From: Mycobacterium lehmannii
GTDB lineage: Bacteria > Actinomycetota > Actinomycetes > Mycobacteriales > Mycobacteriaceae
DNA: 64,000 nucleotides
Direction: 5' to 3'
NCBI RefSeq assembly: GCF_002245535.1
Contig: NZ_NKCN01000024.1
Location: 1-64,000, forward strand
Shown here: positions 26,009-35,584 of the stretch, piece after piece
Layout: each line of letters opens with the position of its first letter
Numbering within the stretch: the stretch's first letter is position 1
Notes under the pieces: generated by a model
What the model was told of the DNA's origin: nothing
Seen by the model: only the letters and a program-made list of their open reading frames with translations
Databases searched by the model: none
Program-made: the position numbers and the translations under genes

Positions 26009-27844
26009 ATGAGTTCTGGGGTGCAAACCGGCACGATCACCACGCAGGTTCCGAGCCGGTTGGATCGGTTGCCGTGGTCGCGATTCCACTGGCGCGTCGT
26101 CATCGGACTCGGTGCGGTGTGGATCCTCGACGGCCTCGAGGTCACCATGGTCGGCAACGTCGCCTCTCGGTTGACCGAGAGCGGCAGCGGGATCGAGTTG
26201 ACCGCAGGTGAAATCGGTATCGCCGCCGCGATTTACATCACCGGCGCATGCCTGGGTGCGCTGTTCTTCGGGCAGCTCACCGACCGGCTCGGCCGCAAGA
26301 AGCTGTTCCTGCTCACCCTCGCGGTCTACCTCGCCGCCACGGTGGCAACGGCTTTCGCGTTCGCGCCGTGGTACTTCTACATAGCGCGGTTCTTCACCGG
26401 CGCGGGTATCGGCGGTGAATACGCCGCGATCAACTCCGCAATCGACGAGTTGATCCCCGCGCGTGTCCGTGGCCGCGTCGACCTGATCATCAACGGTTCC
26501 TACTGGCTGGGCGCCGCCGGCGGTGCGGCAGGCGCACTGGTGCTGTTGAACACCGCGATCTTCCCGGCCGACATCGGTTGGCGCATCGCGTTCGGTATCG
26601 GCGCCGTCTTTGGCCTCGTGATTCTCGTCGTGCGGCGAAACGTCCCGGAAAGCCCGCGGTGGTTGTTCATTCACGGTCGCGAGGACGAAGCCGAACGCAT
26701 CGTCGGCGAGATCGAGCGCGAGGTCGAACGCGAGACTGGGCAGACCCTCGAGGAACCCGAGGGCACGCTGACCGTGCGTCAGCGCAAGGCGATTCCCTTC
26801 CGGGAGATTGCCCACGTGGCCTTCACGAAGTATCCCCGCCGGGCCGTGCTCGGCCTCGCGCTGTTCATCGGGCAGGCGTTCCTCTACAACGCGTTCACGT
26901 TCAACCTGGGCACCCTGCTGAGTGGTTTCTACGATGTTGCGTCGGGCACCGTCCCGATCTTTTACGCGCTCTGGGCGTTGAGCAACTTCGCCGGCCCGAT
27001 CCTGCTCGGCCGGTTCTTCGACACGATCGGCCGAAAACCGATGATCGCGTTCGCATATCTGGGTTCGGCGAGCGTGGCTGTGGCGCTGACCGTGCTGTTC
27101 GTGTCTCAGACGGGCGGGGTGTGGGTCTTCATGACCGTGCTCGGTGTGTGCTTCTTCCTCGCCTCATCGGGAGCCAGCGCCGCATATCTCACCGTCAGTG
27201 AGATTTTCCCCATGGAGACGCGGGCTTTGGCGATCGCGTTCTTCTACGCGGTCGGCACGGCCATCGGCGGTATCACCGGACCGCTACTGTTCGGCCAACT
27301 GATCGAATCCGGCGATCGCGGGCTCGTCGCGGTCAGCTTCCTGATCGGGGCGGCGGTGATGGCCGTCGGGGGCGTCGTCGAGCTGATATTCGGTGTGAAG
27401 GCCGAAGGTCAGAAACTCGAAGACCTCGCCATGCCGCTGACGACCGCCGACGAAGACGAGGAGAGGTCCGAAGCGCCTTCGGAGCGTGACGAGGAACGCG
27501 CGGCCCGCCAGGCGCGCATCGCCGAGCGCACCGAACGTGAGCGGGCAGCCAGCCAGGCGCGGCGCTACCGGCCCGGCCCGGCGGCGGGCTGGTATGGGGC
27601 ATGGCGTGAGCCGCCGACGCCCGGTGTGCCCGAGTCGGCGCTCGACCACGAGATCGAAACCATCGCGCGCGCGGTGAGCGAGCACGAACCGATGTCCGTG
27701 CGTGAACTGCACAGGGCGGTCGGTGCGCGGTATTGGGGACCCGGCGAGTTCCGCAAGGCGATGCGGGCGGCGTTGGCGGAGAACCGAATCGCCCGACATC
27801 CCCGTGGCAAGGTCGGTATGCCACCGGAAACATCACAGCAATGA
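26009..27844 (+). CDS. MFS transporter with C-terminal cytosolic winged-helix-like domain
   Basis: A 611-aa protein. Residues 25-480 are a 12-span major facilitator of the sugar/metabolite porter type ([14 protein letters not shown], a GRK loop; [34 protein letters not shown]). Residues about 490-540 form a highly charged Arg/Glu linker. The last 65 residues ([46 protein letters not shown]) look like a small winged helix. The transported substrate is not evident. The zinc-ribbon gene overlaps the stop by 4 bp. Confidence 0.85.
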   Translation: MSSGVQTGTITTQVPSRLDRLPWSRFHWRVVIGLGAVWILDGLEVTMVGNVASRLTESGSGIELTAGEIGIAAAIYITGACLGALFFGQLTDRLGRKKLFLLTLAVYLAATVATAFAFAPWYFYIARFFTGAGIGGEYAAINSAIDELIPARVRGRVDLIINGSYWLGAAGGAAGALVLLNTAIFPADIGWRIAFGIGAVFGLVILVVRRNVPESPRWLFIHGREDEAERIVGEIEREVERETGQTLEEPEGTLTVRQRKAIPFREIAHVAFTKYPRRAVLGLALFIGQAFLYNAFTFNLGTLLSGFYDVASGTVPIFYALWALSNFAGPILLGRFFDTIGRKPMIAFAYLGSASVAVALTVLFVSQTGGVWVFMTVLGVCFFLASSGASAAYLTVSEIFPMETRALAIAFFYAVGTAIGGITGPLLFGQLIESGDRGLVAVSFLIGAAVMAVGGVVELIFGVKAEGQKLEDLAMPLTTADEDEERSEAPSERDEERAARQARIAERTERERAASQARRYRPGPAAGWYGAWREPPTPGVPESALDHEIETIARAVSEHEPMSVRELHRAVGARYWGPGEFRKAMRAALAENRIARHPRGKVGMPPETSQQ

Positions 27845-28080
27845 CTTTGGGCTGCAGCATATTCGGGCACAATCCGACGTTCCGCGCTGATGGCCGCATC
27901 ATGCGGTGGAAGTGCGAGCGGTGTGGTGAGGCGCAGGGCGCCAAGGAATACGCCACCGCCGAAGACGCGCACAGATACGCCAAAGCGTTCAACAAACGCG
28001 ATACCGACGACCTCGGGAAGCGCGCGCCACTACTCGGCCTGCTGCCGTTGCGGCTGTGGCGGGCACTGCGTCGGCGTTAG
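27841..28080 (+). CDS. Small DUF1660-like zinc-ribbon protein
   Basis: A 79-aa protein with C-x4-H and C-x2-C elements: [12 protein letters not shown] near the start and [14 protein letters not shown] at about 23-36. These could bind one zinc ion as in DUF1660 proteins. The second half is a basic helix. The ATGA overlap with the MFS gene shows translational coupling. Its stop overlaps the convergent methyltransferase gene by 4 bp. Function unknown. Confidence 0.65.
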   Translation: MTLGCSIFGHNPTFRADGRIMRWKCERCGEAQGAKEYATAEDAHRYAKAFNKRDTDDLGKRAPLLGLLPLRLWRALRRR

Positions 28081-28964
28081 CTCTTGGTCAGGGTGAACTG
28101 ACAGACGTCGGTGTAGCCCTCGCGGAACAGGTCGGCGCAGCCGGTCAGGTACTTCATGTACCGGTCGTACACCTCTTCGGACTGAATCGCGATCGCCTCG
28201 TCCTTGTGGGCCTCGAGCGCGGCGCTCCAGTGGTCCAACGTGCGGGCGTAGTGCAACCGCAACGGCTGGACCAGGCCCACCTTGAATCCCGCTTGGGTCG
28301 CGTGCCTCTTGACCGCGACGGGCTGGGGCAGATCCCCGCCGGGGAAGATCTCGTCCATGATGAATTTGAAGAACCGGAGCTTGGTCATGGTCAGCGGCAG
28401 ACCGCGCTCCGCGAACTCCTCATCGTCGGGCTTGACGATGGTGTGCAGCATCATCACTCCGTCGGCGGGCAGCGCGTCGTACGCCATCTTGAAGAACTCG
28501 GGGTAGCGGTCGCGGCCGAAGTGCTCGAACGCGCCGATCGACACGATGCGATCGACCGGTTCGTGGAACTGCTCCCAACCCTGGAGCAGGACCCGCTTGC
28601 TGCGGGGACTGTCGATGCCGTCGAGCACCTTCTGCACGTGGGCCTGCTGGTTCTTGCTCAGCGTCAGGCCCACCACGTTGACGTCGTAGCGCTCCAACGC
28701 CCGTTTGATCGTCCCGCCCCAACCGCATCCGATGTCGAGCAGCGTCATACCCGGTTGCAGGCCGAGCTTGCCCAGCGAAAGATCGATCTTGGCGAGCTGG
28801 GCTTCCTCGAGGGTCATGTCGTCGCGCTCGAAAAAGGCACAACTGTAGGTCTGTGTCGGGTCCAGGAACAGCCGGTAGAACTCGTCGGACAAGTCGTAGT
28901 GCGACTGCACATCCTCGAAATGCGGTGTGAGGTCCTGGGCGGTATCGGTGGATTTTTCTGGCAC
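28077..28964 (-). CDS. Cyclopropane/mycolic acid SAM-dependent methyltransferase
   Basis: A 295-aa enzyme of the CmaA/MmaA/PcaA family that modifies meromycolate double bonds using S-adenosylmethionine. Visible are HFEDVQSHYDLSDEFYRLFLDPTQTYSCAFFERDD at the N-terminus, SAM motif LLDIGCGWGG (about 81-90), SIGAFEHFG, and the C-terminal YDRYMKYLTGCADLFREGYTD. No signal peptide; acts in the cytosol on ACP-bound chains. The GTG at 28964 (VPEKSTDTAQ) is chosen by homology. The frame continues open far upstream without family similarity. Which mycolate position it modifies cannot be told. Confidence 0.93.
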   Translation of the reverse strand: MPEKSTDTAQDLTPHFEDVQSHYDLSDEFYRLFLDPTQTYSCAFFERDDMTLEEAQLAKIDLSLGKLGLQPGMTLLDIGCGWGGTIKRALERYDVNVVGLTLSKNQQAHVQKVLDGIDSPRSKRVLLQGWEQFHEPVDRIVSIGAFEHFGRDRYPEFFKMAYDALPADGVMMLHTIVKPDDEEFAERGLPLTMTKLRFFKFIMDEIFPGGDLPQPVAVKRHATQAGFKVGLVQPLRLHYARTLDHWSAALEAHKDEAIAIQSEEVYDRYMKYLTGCADLFREGYTDVCQFTLTKS

Positions 28965-29162
28965 GGTCAGCCCCTGGCGTCGAATTGGGTCAGGTCGAAG
29001 CTCCGCACGGTTCGAGAGCCTCCCCCGTCGCAGGCAGTTTACGCACAGCACCTGGATGCAGCCGTCATTGCCCTGGTCAAGCGTGTGTATCGCCGCATGG
29101 CTGTCGTCCGCACTAAAGTTGGACCCCATACGGGTAACCCTCAACGAGAACGGAGACCGATC

Positions 29163-29372
29163 ATGAGCACACCTGACGGCCTCGCGTTCGGCGATGCCAT
29201 TCCCGAAGCCGACGTGGCGGACCAGCGCACCCCGGTGTACCCCGACGACCAGGACACCTGGCAGGACGCCTCGGCGATCTCCCGCGAACGCACGTGGGAC
29301 GCCAACGAAGCTGATCTGGTCGATCAGGCGATCGAGGTGCCGATCCCCGACGACGACCTGCCGCTGGAATAA
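29163..29372 (+). CDS. Small acidic hypothetical protein
   Basis: A 69-aa very acidic protein (MSTPDGLAFGDAIPEADVAD...), ending DDDLPLE, with no Cys, no membrane span and little predicted hydrophobic core except the middle. The ATG follows AACGGAGACCGATC. Short acidic proteins of this look are conserved in mycobacteria without known function. It is divergent from the methyltransferase gene. Confidence 0.6.
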   Translation: MSTPDGLAFGDAIPEADVADQRTPVYPDDQDTWQDASAISRERTWDANEADLVDQAIEVPIPDDDLPLE

Positions 29373-29439
29373 CCCACCGCGTCGCGCCTCGTCGCGAGAT
29401 CCGCTGCCCCGCTCGCCTGCGGGTAGTAAGCATGACGCC

Positions 29440-29784
29440 ATGGATCTACGTCCGGAATTGCTCGAAAGCCTCGACTTCGATCCCAACGCCTCGCGTGTCT
29501 TCGGCGAGCCCTACGAGACAGCCGACGGCACCACCGTCCTCCCCGTCGCTGAAGTCCGCGGCCGAGCCAGGCGCGGCGGTGAGCCGAACGTCAAGGTGAC
29601 GAGCAGGCCGGCCGGTGTGTTCGTCATCAAGGACGGCGATGCGGTATGGCGACCAGCGGTCGACGCGACCCGCATCACGCTGGCCGGAATCCTGGTCGGG
29701 CTGGTGACCTCAGCGCTCGCCGGGGTGGCGATGGTGCGACGCCCGCCCTGGCCCGACCTGTACGGCGACATCTCGTCGCGATGA
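29440..29784 (+). CDS. GerW/YtfJ-like (sporulation YtfJ) family protein
   Basis: A 114-aa protein. The core VFGEPYETADGTTVLPVAEVRGRAR and the later RPAGVFVIKDGDAVW fit the GerW/YtfJ family. That family is conserved far beyond spore formers, with unknown biochemical role. A C-terminal hydrophobic span (ITLAGILVGLVTSALAGVAMV) suggests membrane anchoring. It lies 68 bp after the small acidic protein gene and may share its transcript. Confidence 0.65.
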   Translation: MDLRPELLESLDFDPNASRVFGEPYETADGTTVLPVAEVRGRARRGGEPNVKVTSRPAGVFVIKDGDAVWRPAVDATRITLAGILVGLVTSALAGVAMVRRPPWPDLYGDISSR

Positions 29785-29802
29785 GGCGGTGCACGGCGAC
29801 GG

Positions 29803-30684
29803 TCAGTTCTGCCGTGGGAGCAGCTCAACGACGAACTGGTCGACGAATTCGGCCATCGCGATGCGCCCCGCTGGACGGATGACGAATTTGGTCAGGCCGG
29901 CGTCCAGGTAGGCGTCGAGTTGCCGGTGCAGCTGCGGCCAACCGTCGGCGATCAGCTCGGAGGGGTCGACATCGGGCCGGCGCCGGCTGATCGCCGCCAG
30001 CATCTGCGGCGACGCTGCGCCGTCGGCGACGGCCAGGTTGATGCCGAAGTGGTCCGGCTCGACCTCTCGCCCGGCATCCTCGGCCGCGCGCTGGATCGCC
30101 TGTCGGGCTCGACGCGCCTCGGCGGGAGTGACGAAGCTGCCGAGCCAACCGTCGCCCAGGCGGCCGATACGCCGGAACGCGGCGGGGGCCGACCCGCCCA
30201 GCCAGATGTCGAGCGGCTTGACGGGCCGGGGTGCCACCGCCGCCGACGAGACCGTGTAGTAGTCGCCGTCGAACGAGACGTCGTCGTGTTCGAGCACCGC
30301 ACGAAGCAGCCGCAGCGCCTCGTCGAACACCGCGGCGCGCGCCCCGTCGGGCACCACGAAGATCTCGCGTTCTGCGGCGATGGCGGACCGCAACCCGAAG
30401 ACCGGGAGCACCCGTTTGGGCGCTAACGCCGCGAGTGAGGCCAGCTGCTTGGCGACGAGCACCGGGTGCCGTCCCGGTAGCACCGCGACCGACGTACCGA
30501 CCTTCAAGCTGCGGGTGCGCGCCAGAGCGAAAGCCATTCCGACGAACGGATCGACGGCCTCGGAGTACACGAGTTCGGAAAACCACAGCGAGTCGACGCC
30601 GGTGTCTTCCAGCTGGTCGACGATGTCCGGCAGCTGTTGCGGCCCGATGTCGGCGCCGAGCCCGATCCCGAATCGAATTTTCAC
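29803..30684 (-). CDS. LLM class F420-dependent oxidoreductase
   Basis: A 293-aa luciferase-like monooxygenase-fold protein of the F420-dependent type. The start VKIRFGIGLGADIGPQQLPDIV, TSVAVLPGRHPVLVAKQLASL, and PLDIWLGGSAPAAFRRIGRLGDGWL are hallmark segments. GTG at 30684 gives the family start; an upstream extension is unlikely. The substrate is unknown. Mycobacteria carry dozens of such enzymes for redox steps with the deazaflavin F420. Confidence 0.88.
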   Translation of the reverse strand: MKIRFGIGLGADIGPQQLPDIVDQLEDTGVDSLWFSELVYSEAVDPFVGMAFALARTRSLKVGTSVAVLPGRHPVLVAKQLASLAALAPKRVLPVFGLRSAIAAEREIFVVPDGARAAVFDEALRLLRAVLEHDDVSFDGDYYTVSSAAVAPRPVKPLDIWLGGSAPAAFRRIGRLGDGWLGSFVTPAEARRARQAIQRAAEDAGREVEPDHFGINLAVADGAASPQMLAAISRRRPDVDPSELIADGWPQLHRQLDAYLDAGLTKFVIRPAGRIAMAEFVDQFVVELLPRQN

Positions 30685-30778
30685 GTCGCCGACATCGTAC
30701 TTGCGCGTGCTTTCGGGGCGGCGTCGGTGCACGGGGCGCTAGGGTTCTCGAAAACGCTTGCCAGAGAGCGAGGAAACG

Positions 30779-31243
30779 GTGGACGGAGCGGTGACGGTGT
30801 CGATGGCGGCGCCGGCGGAGCGGATCTGGGACCTGATCGCCGACGTGCGAAACACCGGCAAATTCTCCCCCGAAGTCATGGAGGCCGAGTGGCTCGGTGG
30901 TGCCACCGGTCCCGCGCTGGGGGCCCGGTTCCGGGGCCACGTCAAACGTAACGAGATCGGGCCCGTCTACTGGACGACGTGTGAGGTGACGGCCTGCGAA
31001 CCGAACCGGGAATTCGGCTTCGCGGTGCTCATTGGAGACAAGCCCGTGAACAACTGGCACTACCGGCTCACCCCCGTCGACGGCGGTACTGAGGTCACCG
31101 AGTCTTTCCGGCTCAACGACTCGCTGCTGATGAAGCTGTTCTCGGTGTTCGGAGGCCAGCTTCGGCGCAGGCGCAACATCCGCGACATGCGCAAGACGCT
31201 CGAGCGCATCAAGGCGGTGGTCGAGGCGCCCGAGGGTAGCTGA
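30779..31243 (+). CDS. SRPBCC (polyketide cyclase/START-like) protein
   Basis: A 154-aa single SRPBCC domain: VTVSMAAPAERIWDLIADVRNTGKFSPEV is the canonical N-terminal strand-helix, then GARFRGHVKRNE, and WHYRLTPVDGGTEVTESFRL before the long C-terminal helix. Such proteins bind hydrophobic ligands in a deep cavity; some are cyclases or carriers. GTG at 30779, preceded by GAGGAAAC, is preferred over the TTG at 30758. Divergent from the LLM gene. Confidence 0.82.
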   Translation: MDGAVTVSMAAPAERIWDLIADVRNTGKFSPEVMEAEWLGGATGPALGARFRGHVKRNEIGPVYWTTCEVTACEPNREFGFAVLIGDKPVNNWHYRLTPVDGGTEVTESFRLNDSLLMKLFSVFGGQLRRRRNIRDMRKTLERIKAVVEAPEGS

Positions 31244-31268
31244 GCAGGAAACGTTGTCCGCCAGCGGA

Positions 31269-32228
31269 TTACAGGCTGCGCAGGCGCCGGACGCGATCGC
31301 TGATCGCCCGCTGCGAGACGCCGGCGTTTCTGGCCAGGGCCTCGAACGCGTGGGGGCAACCCGGGTACACATGCAGTTCGGTGGGCACTCCGGCGTCGGC
31401 CAGTCGGGTCGCATAGGCGACGTCTTCCTTCCGGAAGATGTCGAGATCGCCCACGTCGATGTAGGTGTCGGGAAGTGCGCTCAGGTCCGTGGCTCGGGCA
31501 GGTGCCGCGTACGGCGACACGGAGGCCGATCCGGCGTCCTCACCCAACAGTGCGCCCCACCCGGTGGCGTTGTCGTCGTACGTCCACGTCAGGTACGGCA
31601 GCAGGCCGGGATCCGGTGTCCCGGGGCGGTCGTCGAGCATCGGATAGATCAGTAGCTGCTGTGCGACTGCCGGGCCGCCGCGGTCGCGCGCCAGCAGGCA
31701 CACACCCGCGGCGAGGCCGCCGCCCGCGCTGTCGCCCATGACCGCGACCCGGTCGGGTTCGATGCCGAGCGTCGAAGCGTTGCCGGCCAGCCAGCACAGT
31801 GCCTCATAGCAGTCCTCGGCCGGTACGGGGTGCGGGTGTTCGGGAGCGACCCGGTAGTCGACCATCAGCATCGGCACCCCGGAGGCTGCTACGTAGTCCC
31901 GCACTGCGAGGTCGTAGAGGCTTCCGACGTGTTCAAGGCCGAAAATCATTCCGCCGCCGTGCAGGTACAGCGCGGCGCTGCCCGGCTGCTCCCCCGCCCG
32001 CTGATACCAGCCGAGCGCCAGCGTTGCCCCGTCATCGGTAGTCAGCGAGTGCCGCGTGACCTCCACGCCGGTGGCGGGCCCCCGTTGGCCCGCGACGGTG
32101 TCGAACATCCGGTGACCGTTGACGCGCCGTAAGTCGACATCGCCGACAGGGGCGGGGTCGACGTCGCCGACCGCGGCAAGCAGCGGTGCCATCTCCTCCA
32201 GCACTTGGGCGTCGATACCGAGGGGCAT
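31269..32228 (-). CDS. Alpha/beta hydrolase, hormone-sensitive-lipase family esterase
   Basis: A 319-aa HSL-type esterase. The oxyanion motif HGGG is at 90-93, the nucleophile elbow GDSAGGG has Ser167, the acid is the Asp in DVGDLDIFRKED, and the base is the His in YPGCPHAFE. YRVAPEHPHPVPAEDCYEALCWL is typical of the family (Lip/Est group in mycobacteria). It lacks a signal peptide, so it is probably a cytosolic ester hydrolase. Convergent with the SRPBCC gene. Confidence 0.9.
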   Translation of the reverse strand: MPLGIDAQVLEEMAPLLAAVGDVDPAPVGDVDLRRVNGHRMFDTVAGQRGPATGVEVTRHSLTTDDGATLALGWYQRAGEQPGSAALYLHGGGMIFGLEHVGSLYDLAVRDYVAASGVPMLMVDYRVAPEHPHPVPAEDCYEALCWLAGNASTLGIEPDRVAVMGDSAGGGLAAGVCLLARDRGGPAVAQQLLIYPMLDDRPGTPDPGLLPYLTWTYDDNATGWGALLGEDAGSASVSPYAAPARATDLSALPDTYIDVGDLDIFRKEDVAYATRLADAGVPTELHVYPGCPHAFEALARNAGVSQRAISDRVRRLRSL

Positions 32229-32493
32229 GCGGGCACACTATCGCGGCCCAGCGTGGTCGCGATGTGAGTTCGACGCATTGACTTTGCCTCGGACGTGATG
32301 TCGCTGCGGCATTGATTCCCTTGTGCTGCTTGACTTCTGGGAACCAACTGTCGGTTTGGCGAGGCGTACTCGAACCGCGTGAGACAGGATCTGCTCGCAG
32401 ATGCGGACTTTGACGGTGTGGTCAATCCGCCCCGGTGGGGCCGGCGCATTTGGTAGAACAATGCCAGTTGCGCCGCGAGCCGAGGAGCCTGCA

Positions 32494-32997
32494 ATGGGTC
32501 AGTGGTCACGTGAGGAGATCGACGAGGCGTTTCACGCCTATCAGGACGCGGTCGTCGACATCGGCAAGACGTGGGACTGGTCGAGCTATGCCGATCACTT
32601 CACCGAGGACGCGACCTACGTCGAACATGCCCTCGGCAACATGGCGGGCAGGGAGACCATCCGTGACTGGATCGTCTCGACGATGAACATGTTCCCCGGC
32701 AGCGAGATGCCCTTTTATCCGGTCGAGTGGTACTCGATCGACGTCGACAAGGGCTGGGTGATCAACCGCAACGTCAACACGATGAAGGATCCCGGCGACG
32801 GCAGCGTGCACGGCACCCCCGTGATCACCGTTCTCAGGTACGCCGGCGACGGGAAGTGGAGCTACGAAGAGGACGCCTACAACCCGATGAACTTCCTGGT
32901 GATGGTGCAGGGCTACATCCAGCGCTGTCACGAACTGGGCACCATCTCCGACGACGCCCGCGTGTTCGCCAAGAACATGAACTGGCAGTTGTCATAA
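32494..32997 (+). CDS. SnoaL-like/NTF2-fold protein
   Basis: A 167-aa NTF2-like protein (MGQWSREEIDEAFHAYQDAV...) with DWSSYADHFTEDATYVEHALGNMAGRETIRDWI, the usual SnoaL core. Members of this type are common beside P450s and steroid genes in mycobacteria. ATG 32494 follows GAGGAGCCTGCA. It ends 63 bp before the CYP124 gene in the same direction, so the two may form an operon. Catalytic residues are not obvious; it may act as an isomerase, hydratase or binding protein. Confidence 0.75.
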   Translation: MGQWSREEIDEAFHAYQDAVVDIGKTWDWSSYADHFTEDATYVEHALGNMAGRETIRDWIVSTMNMFPGSEMPFYPVEWYSIDVDKGWVINRNVNTMKDPGDGSVHGTPVITVLRYAGDGKWSYEEDAYNPMNFLVMVQGYIQRCHELGTISDDARVFAKNMNWQLS

Positions 32998-33060
32998 TCC
33001 ATTTGGCCACGTGTTCGGGATTCGGCTTCTGCGGTCAATAATCGGCCTACCCTCGGGCGG

Positions 33061-34371
33061 GTGGACACCGCGACACCGCCCACCTTCGGCGCGCACATGA
33101 TCAGGGTCAACGGCACACCTCCGCCCGAGGTGCCGTTGTCCGAGGTCGACCTGGGTTCCTGGAAGTTCTGGGTGCAACCCGACGACTTCCGTGACGGCGC
33201 ATTCGCCACGCTGCGCCGCGAAGCGCCGGTCTCGTTTCACGCACCGCTGGAAACCCCCGGTGTGGCCGAAGGTCCCGGCCACTGGGCGATCACCAAGTTC
33301 GACGACGTCTGGTACGCCAGCAGACATCCGCATATCTTCAGCTCGAGTCCGAGCGTCACCATCAACGACGCGAACCCGGAATTGTCCGAGTACTTCGGCT
33401 CCATGATCGTGACCGACGACCCACGACACCTGCGGCTGCGCAACATCGTCAGCCGGGCCTTCACCCCCAGGGTGGTCGCACTCACCGAGGCCTCGGTCAG
33501 AGATCGCGCCCGGCGCCTCGTCGAAGAGATGATCGCCGAACATCCCGACGGACACGGGGAGGTCGTCGCGGAGTTGGCCGGACCACTGCCGCTGCAGGTG
33601 ATCTGCGACATGATGGGCATCCCCGGGGACGACCATCAGCAGATCTTCCACTGGACCAACGTGATCCTCGGCTTCGGGGACAAAGACATCGCGCAGGACT
33701 ACGAGGAGTTCGTCAAGGTCGCGATGGACATCGGCGCCTACGCGACCGCACACGCCGAAGACCGGCGCGCCCACCCCCAGGAGGATCTGACGACCGCGCT
33801 GGTCGAGGCCGAAGTCGACGGAGAACGTCTGACATCGGCCGAGATCGCGTCGTTCTTCATCCTGTTGGTGGTGGCAGGCAACGAGACCACCCGCAACGCG
33901 ATCAGCCACGGCGTGCTCGCGCTCACCCGCTATCCGCGCGAACGCGAGCGGTGGTGGGCGAACTACGAGACCGTTGCCCCCACCGCCGTCGAGGAGATCG
34001 TCCGGTGGGCGTTCCCGGTGAACTACATGCGCCGCACCTTGACCGAAGACTGCGAACTCAGCGGCGTCACGATGTCTGCCGGAGACAAGGCCACGCTCTG
34101 GTACTGCTCGGCGAACCGCGACGAAGACAAGTTCGCCGACCCCTGGACGTTCGACGTGACACGAAGCCCCAATCCGCACGCCGGATTCGGCGGCGGTGGA
34201 GCGCATTTCTGTCTGGGCGCCAACCTAGCCCGGCGCGAGATCAGCGTCGTCTTCGAGGAACTGCACCGGCAGATACCCGACATCGCCGCCACCGAGGAAC
34301 CGGCGCGGTTACTGTCGCCGTTCATCCACGGGATCAAGCGACTGCCGGTGTCCTGGACACCGCCTCGCTGA
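33061..34371 (+). CDS. cyp124: Cytochrome P450 CYP124 (methyl-branched lipid omega-hydroxylase)
   Basis: A 436-aa P450 closely matching M. tuberculosis CYP124A1 (Rv2266): RVNGTPPPEVPLSEVDLGS, DGAFATLRREAPVSF, SEYFGSMIVTDDPRHLRLR and the C-terminal EEPARLLSPFIHGIKRLPVSW. The heme Cys384 is in GFGGGGAHFCLGANLARR and the I-helix motif is AGNETT (272-277). CYP124 hydroxylates the chemically hard omega position of methyl-branched chains, including phytanic acid, and also the cholesterol side chain. The GTG start gives an extended N-terminus; an ATG at codon 13 is possible. Confidence 0.95.
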   Translation: MDTATPPTFGAHMIRVNGTPPPEVPLSEVDLGSWKFWVQPDDFRDGAFATLRREAPVSFHAPLETPGVAEGPGHWAITKFDDVWYASRHPHIFSSSPSVTINDANPELSEYFGSMIVTDDPRHLRLRNIVSRAFTPRVVALTEASVRDRARRLVEEMIAEHPDGHGEVVAELAGPLPLQVICDMMGIPGDDHQQIFHWTNVILGFGDKDIAQDYEEFVKVAMDIGAYATAHAEDRRAHPQEDLTTALVEAEVDGERLTSAEIASFFILLVVAGNETTRNAISHGVLALTRYPRERERWWANYETVAPTAVEEIVRWAFPVNYMRRTLTEDCELSGVTMSAGDKATLWYCSANRDEDKFADPWTFDVTRSPNPHAGFGGGGAHFCLGANLARREISVVFEELHRQIPDIAATEEPARLLSPFIHGIKRLPVSWTPPR

Positions 34372-34470
34372 GCTCGTCACGACTGGGTCGCGCCGCAGGC
34401 GGTGACATGGTTCGCAGCCCGGTTGGCCGATCACTTGTGTCGTCAGGCGTTCCATGGGTAACCAACGGCC

Positions 34471-35571
34471 ATGCATCCCGAACACTTTCGTACCCTGCTG
34501 ACTTCGAACGGCCCGTATGCGTCGGTGTACTTCGACGATTCCCACAACACCGCCGACGCGGCGGCCCAGATGGACCTGAAGTGGCGCGCGCTGCGTGAGC
34601 AGCTCGAGGAGCAGGGCGCCGATCCGGCGGTGACAGAGAGCATCGAGCAGGCCATCACGGATGCGGCTCCTCCGGTCGGGCCCAGTGGTCGCGCGGTCGT
34701 GGCCAGCGCCGACGGTGTCCTGGTCAACGAACACCTCATTCGGCCCATCGAGCCTGTCGTCCGGGTGTCGGCACTGCCCTACATCGTCCCGGTCGTCGAG
34801 CACGGCCTCGACCGACCGACGTACGCCGTGGTGATCGTGGACTACGAGGGCGGCGACATCACGCTGTACCGCGAGGGCACCGCGGTCTCGGACACCGTCG
34901 ACGGGGATGCCTACCCCGTGCACAAGGCTTCGGGCGCCGACACCCCGGGATATGGCGATCCGCAGCGGACCAGCGATGAGGCGCGCCAACAGAACATCCG
35001 GGCGGTCGCAAGCCAGCTGACCACGCTGGTCGACGACGCCAAACCCGAAGTCGTATTCGTCGTCGGCGAGGTTCAGTCGCGCACCGACCTGATTGGGGAA
35101 CTACCCGAGCGAGTCGCTTCGCTGGTGGTCGACGTGGGCGTCGGGGCGCGGCACAGCGGGTTCGACGACGCCGACCTGCAGCACGAGATCGACCAGGAGT
35201 TTCAGCGTCGCCGCGTGGCGGCGATCGACGAGGCCGCACAACGCTTCACCGCCGAGCTCGGGCGCGGCGAGGGCATGGCGACCGAAGGGCTGGACGGCGT
35301 GACGGCGGCCTTGCGGGCGGGCGCCGTCGACACCCTGATCATCGGAGACGTCGGCGACGCGACCGTCGTGGCCGGCGATGACCTGGCCACGATCGCGCCG
35401 AACGCCAACGTCCTCTCCGAGCTGGGCAAGGCCCCGAGCCAGACCCTGCGGGCCGACGAGGCGCTGCCGATGGCGGCGATCAACACCGGAGCCGCGTTGA
35501 TCCGCACCGACGAGCGCATCGATCCGGCCGACGGCGTCGCCGCGATCTTGCGCTACGCGCTGCCCCGCTGA
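34471..35571 (+). CDS. Rv2629-like protein, bacterial eRF1 family (baeRF, Vms1-like)
   Basis: A 366-aa protein similar along its length to M. tuberculosis Rv2629. Shared segments are NGPYASVYFDDSHNTADA, GRAVVASADGVLVNEHLI, YPVHKASGADTPGYGDPQ, VVFVVGEVQSRTDL and RADEALPMAAINTGAALIRTDERI. The family is related to archaeal/eukaryotic release factor 1 and Vms1, which act on peptidyl-tRNA. Rv2629 is part of the hypoxia/dormancy response. A translation-rescue or ribosome-linked role is inferred, not shown here. Confidence 0.85.
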   Translation: MHPEHFRTLLTSNGPYASVYFDDSHNTADAAAQMDLKWRALREQLEEQGADPAVTESIEQAITDAAPPVGPSGRAVVASADGVLVNEHLIRPIEPVVRVSALPYIVPVVEHGLDRPTYAVVIVDYEGGDITLYREGTAVSDTVDGDAYPVHKASGADTPGYGDPQRTSDEARQQNIRAVASQLTTLVDDAKPEVVFVVGEVQSRTDLIGELPERVASLVVDVGVGARHSGFDDADLQHEIDQEFQRRRVAAIDEAAQRFTAELGRGEGMATEGLDGVTAALRAGAVDTLIIGDVGDATVVAGDDLATIAPNANVLSELGKAPSQTLRADEALPMAAINTGAALIRTDERIDPADGVAAILRYALPR

Positions 35572-35584
35572 CGCCGGGCGCGGC

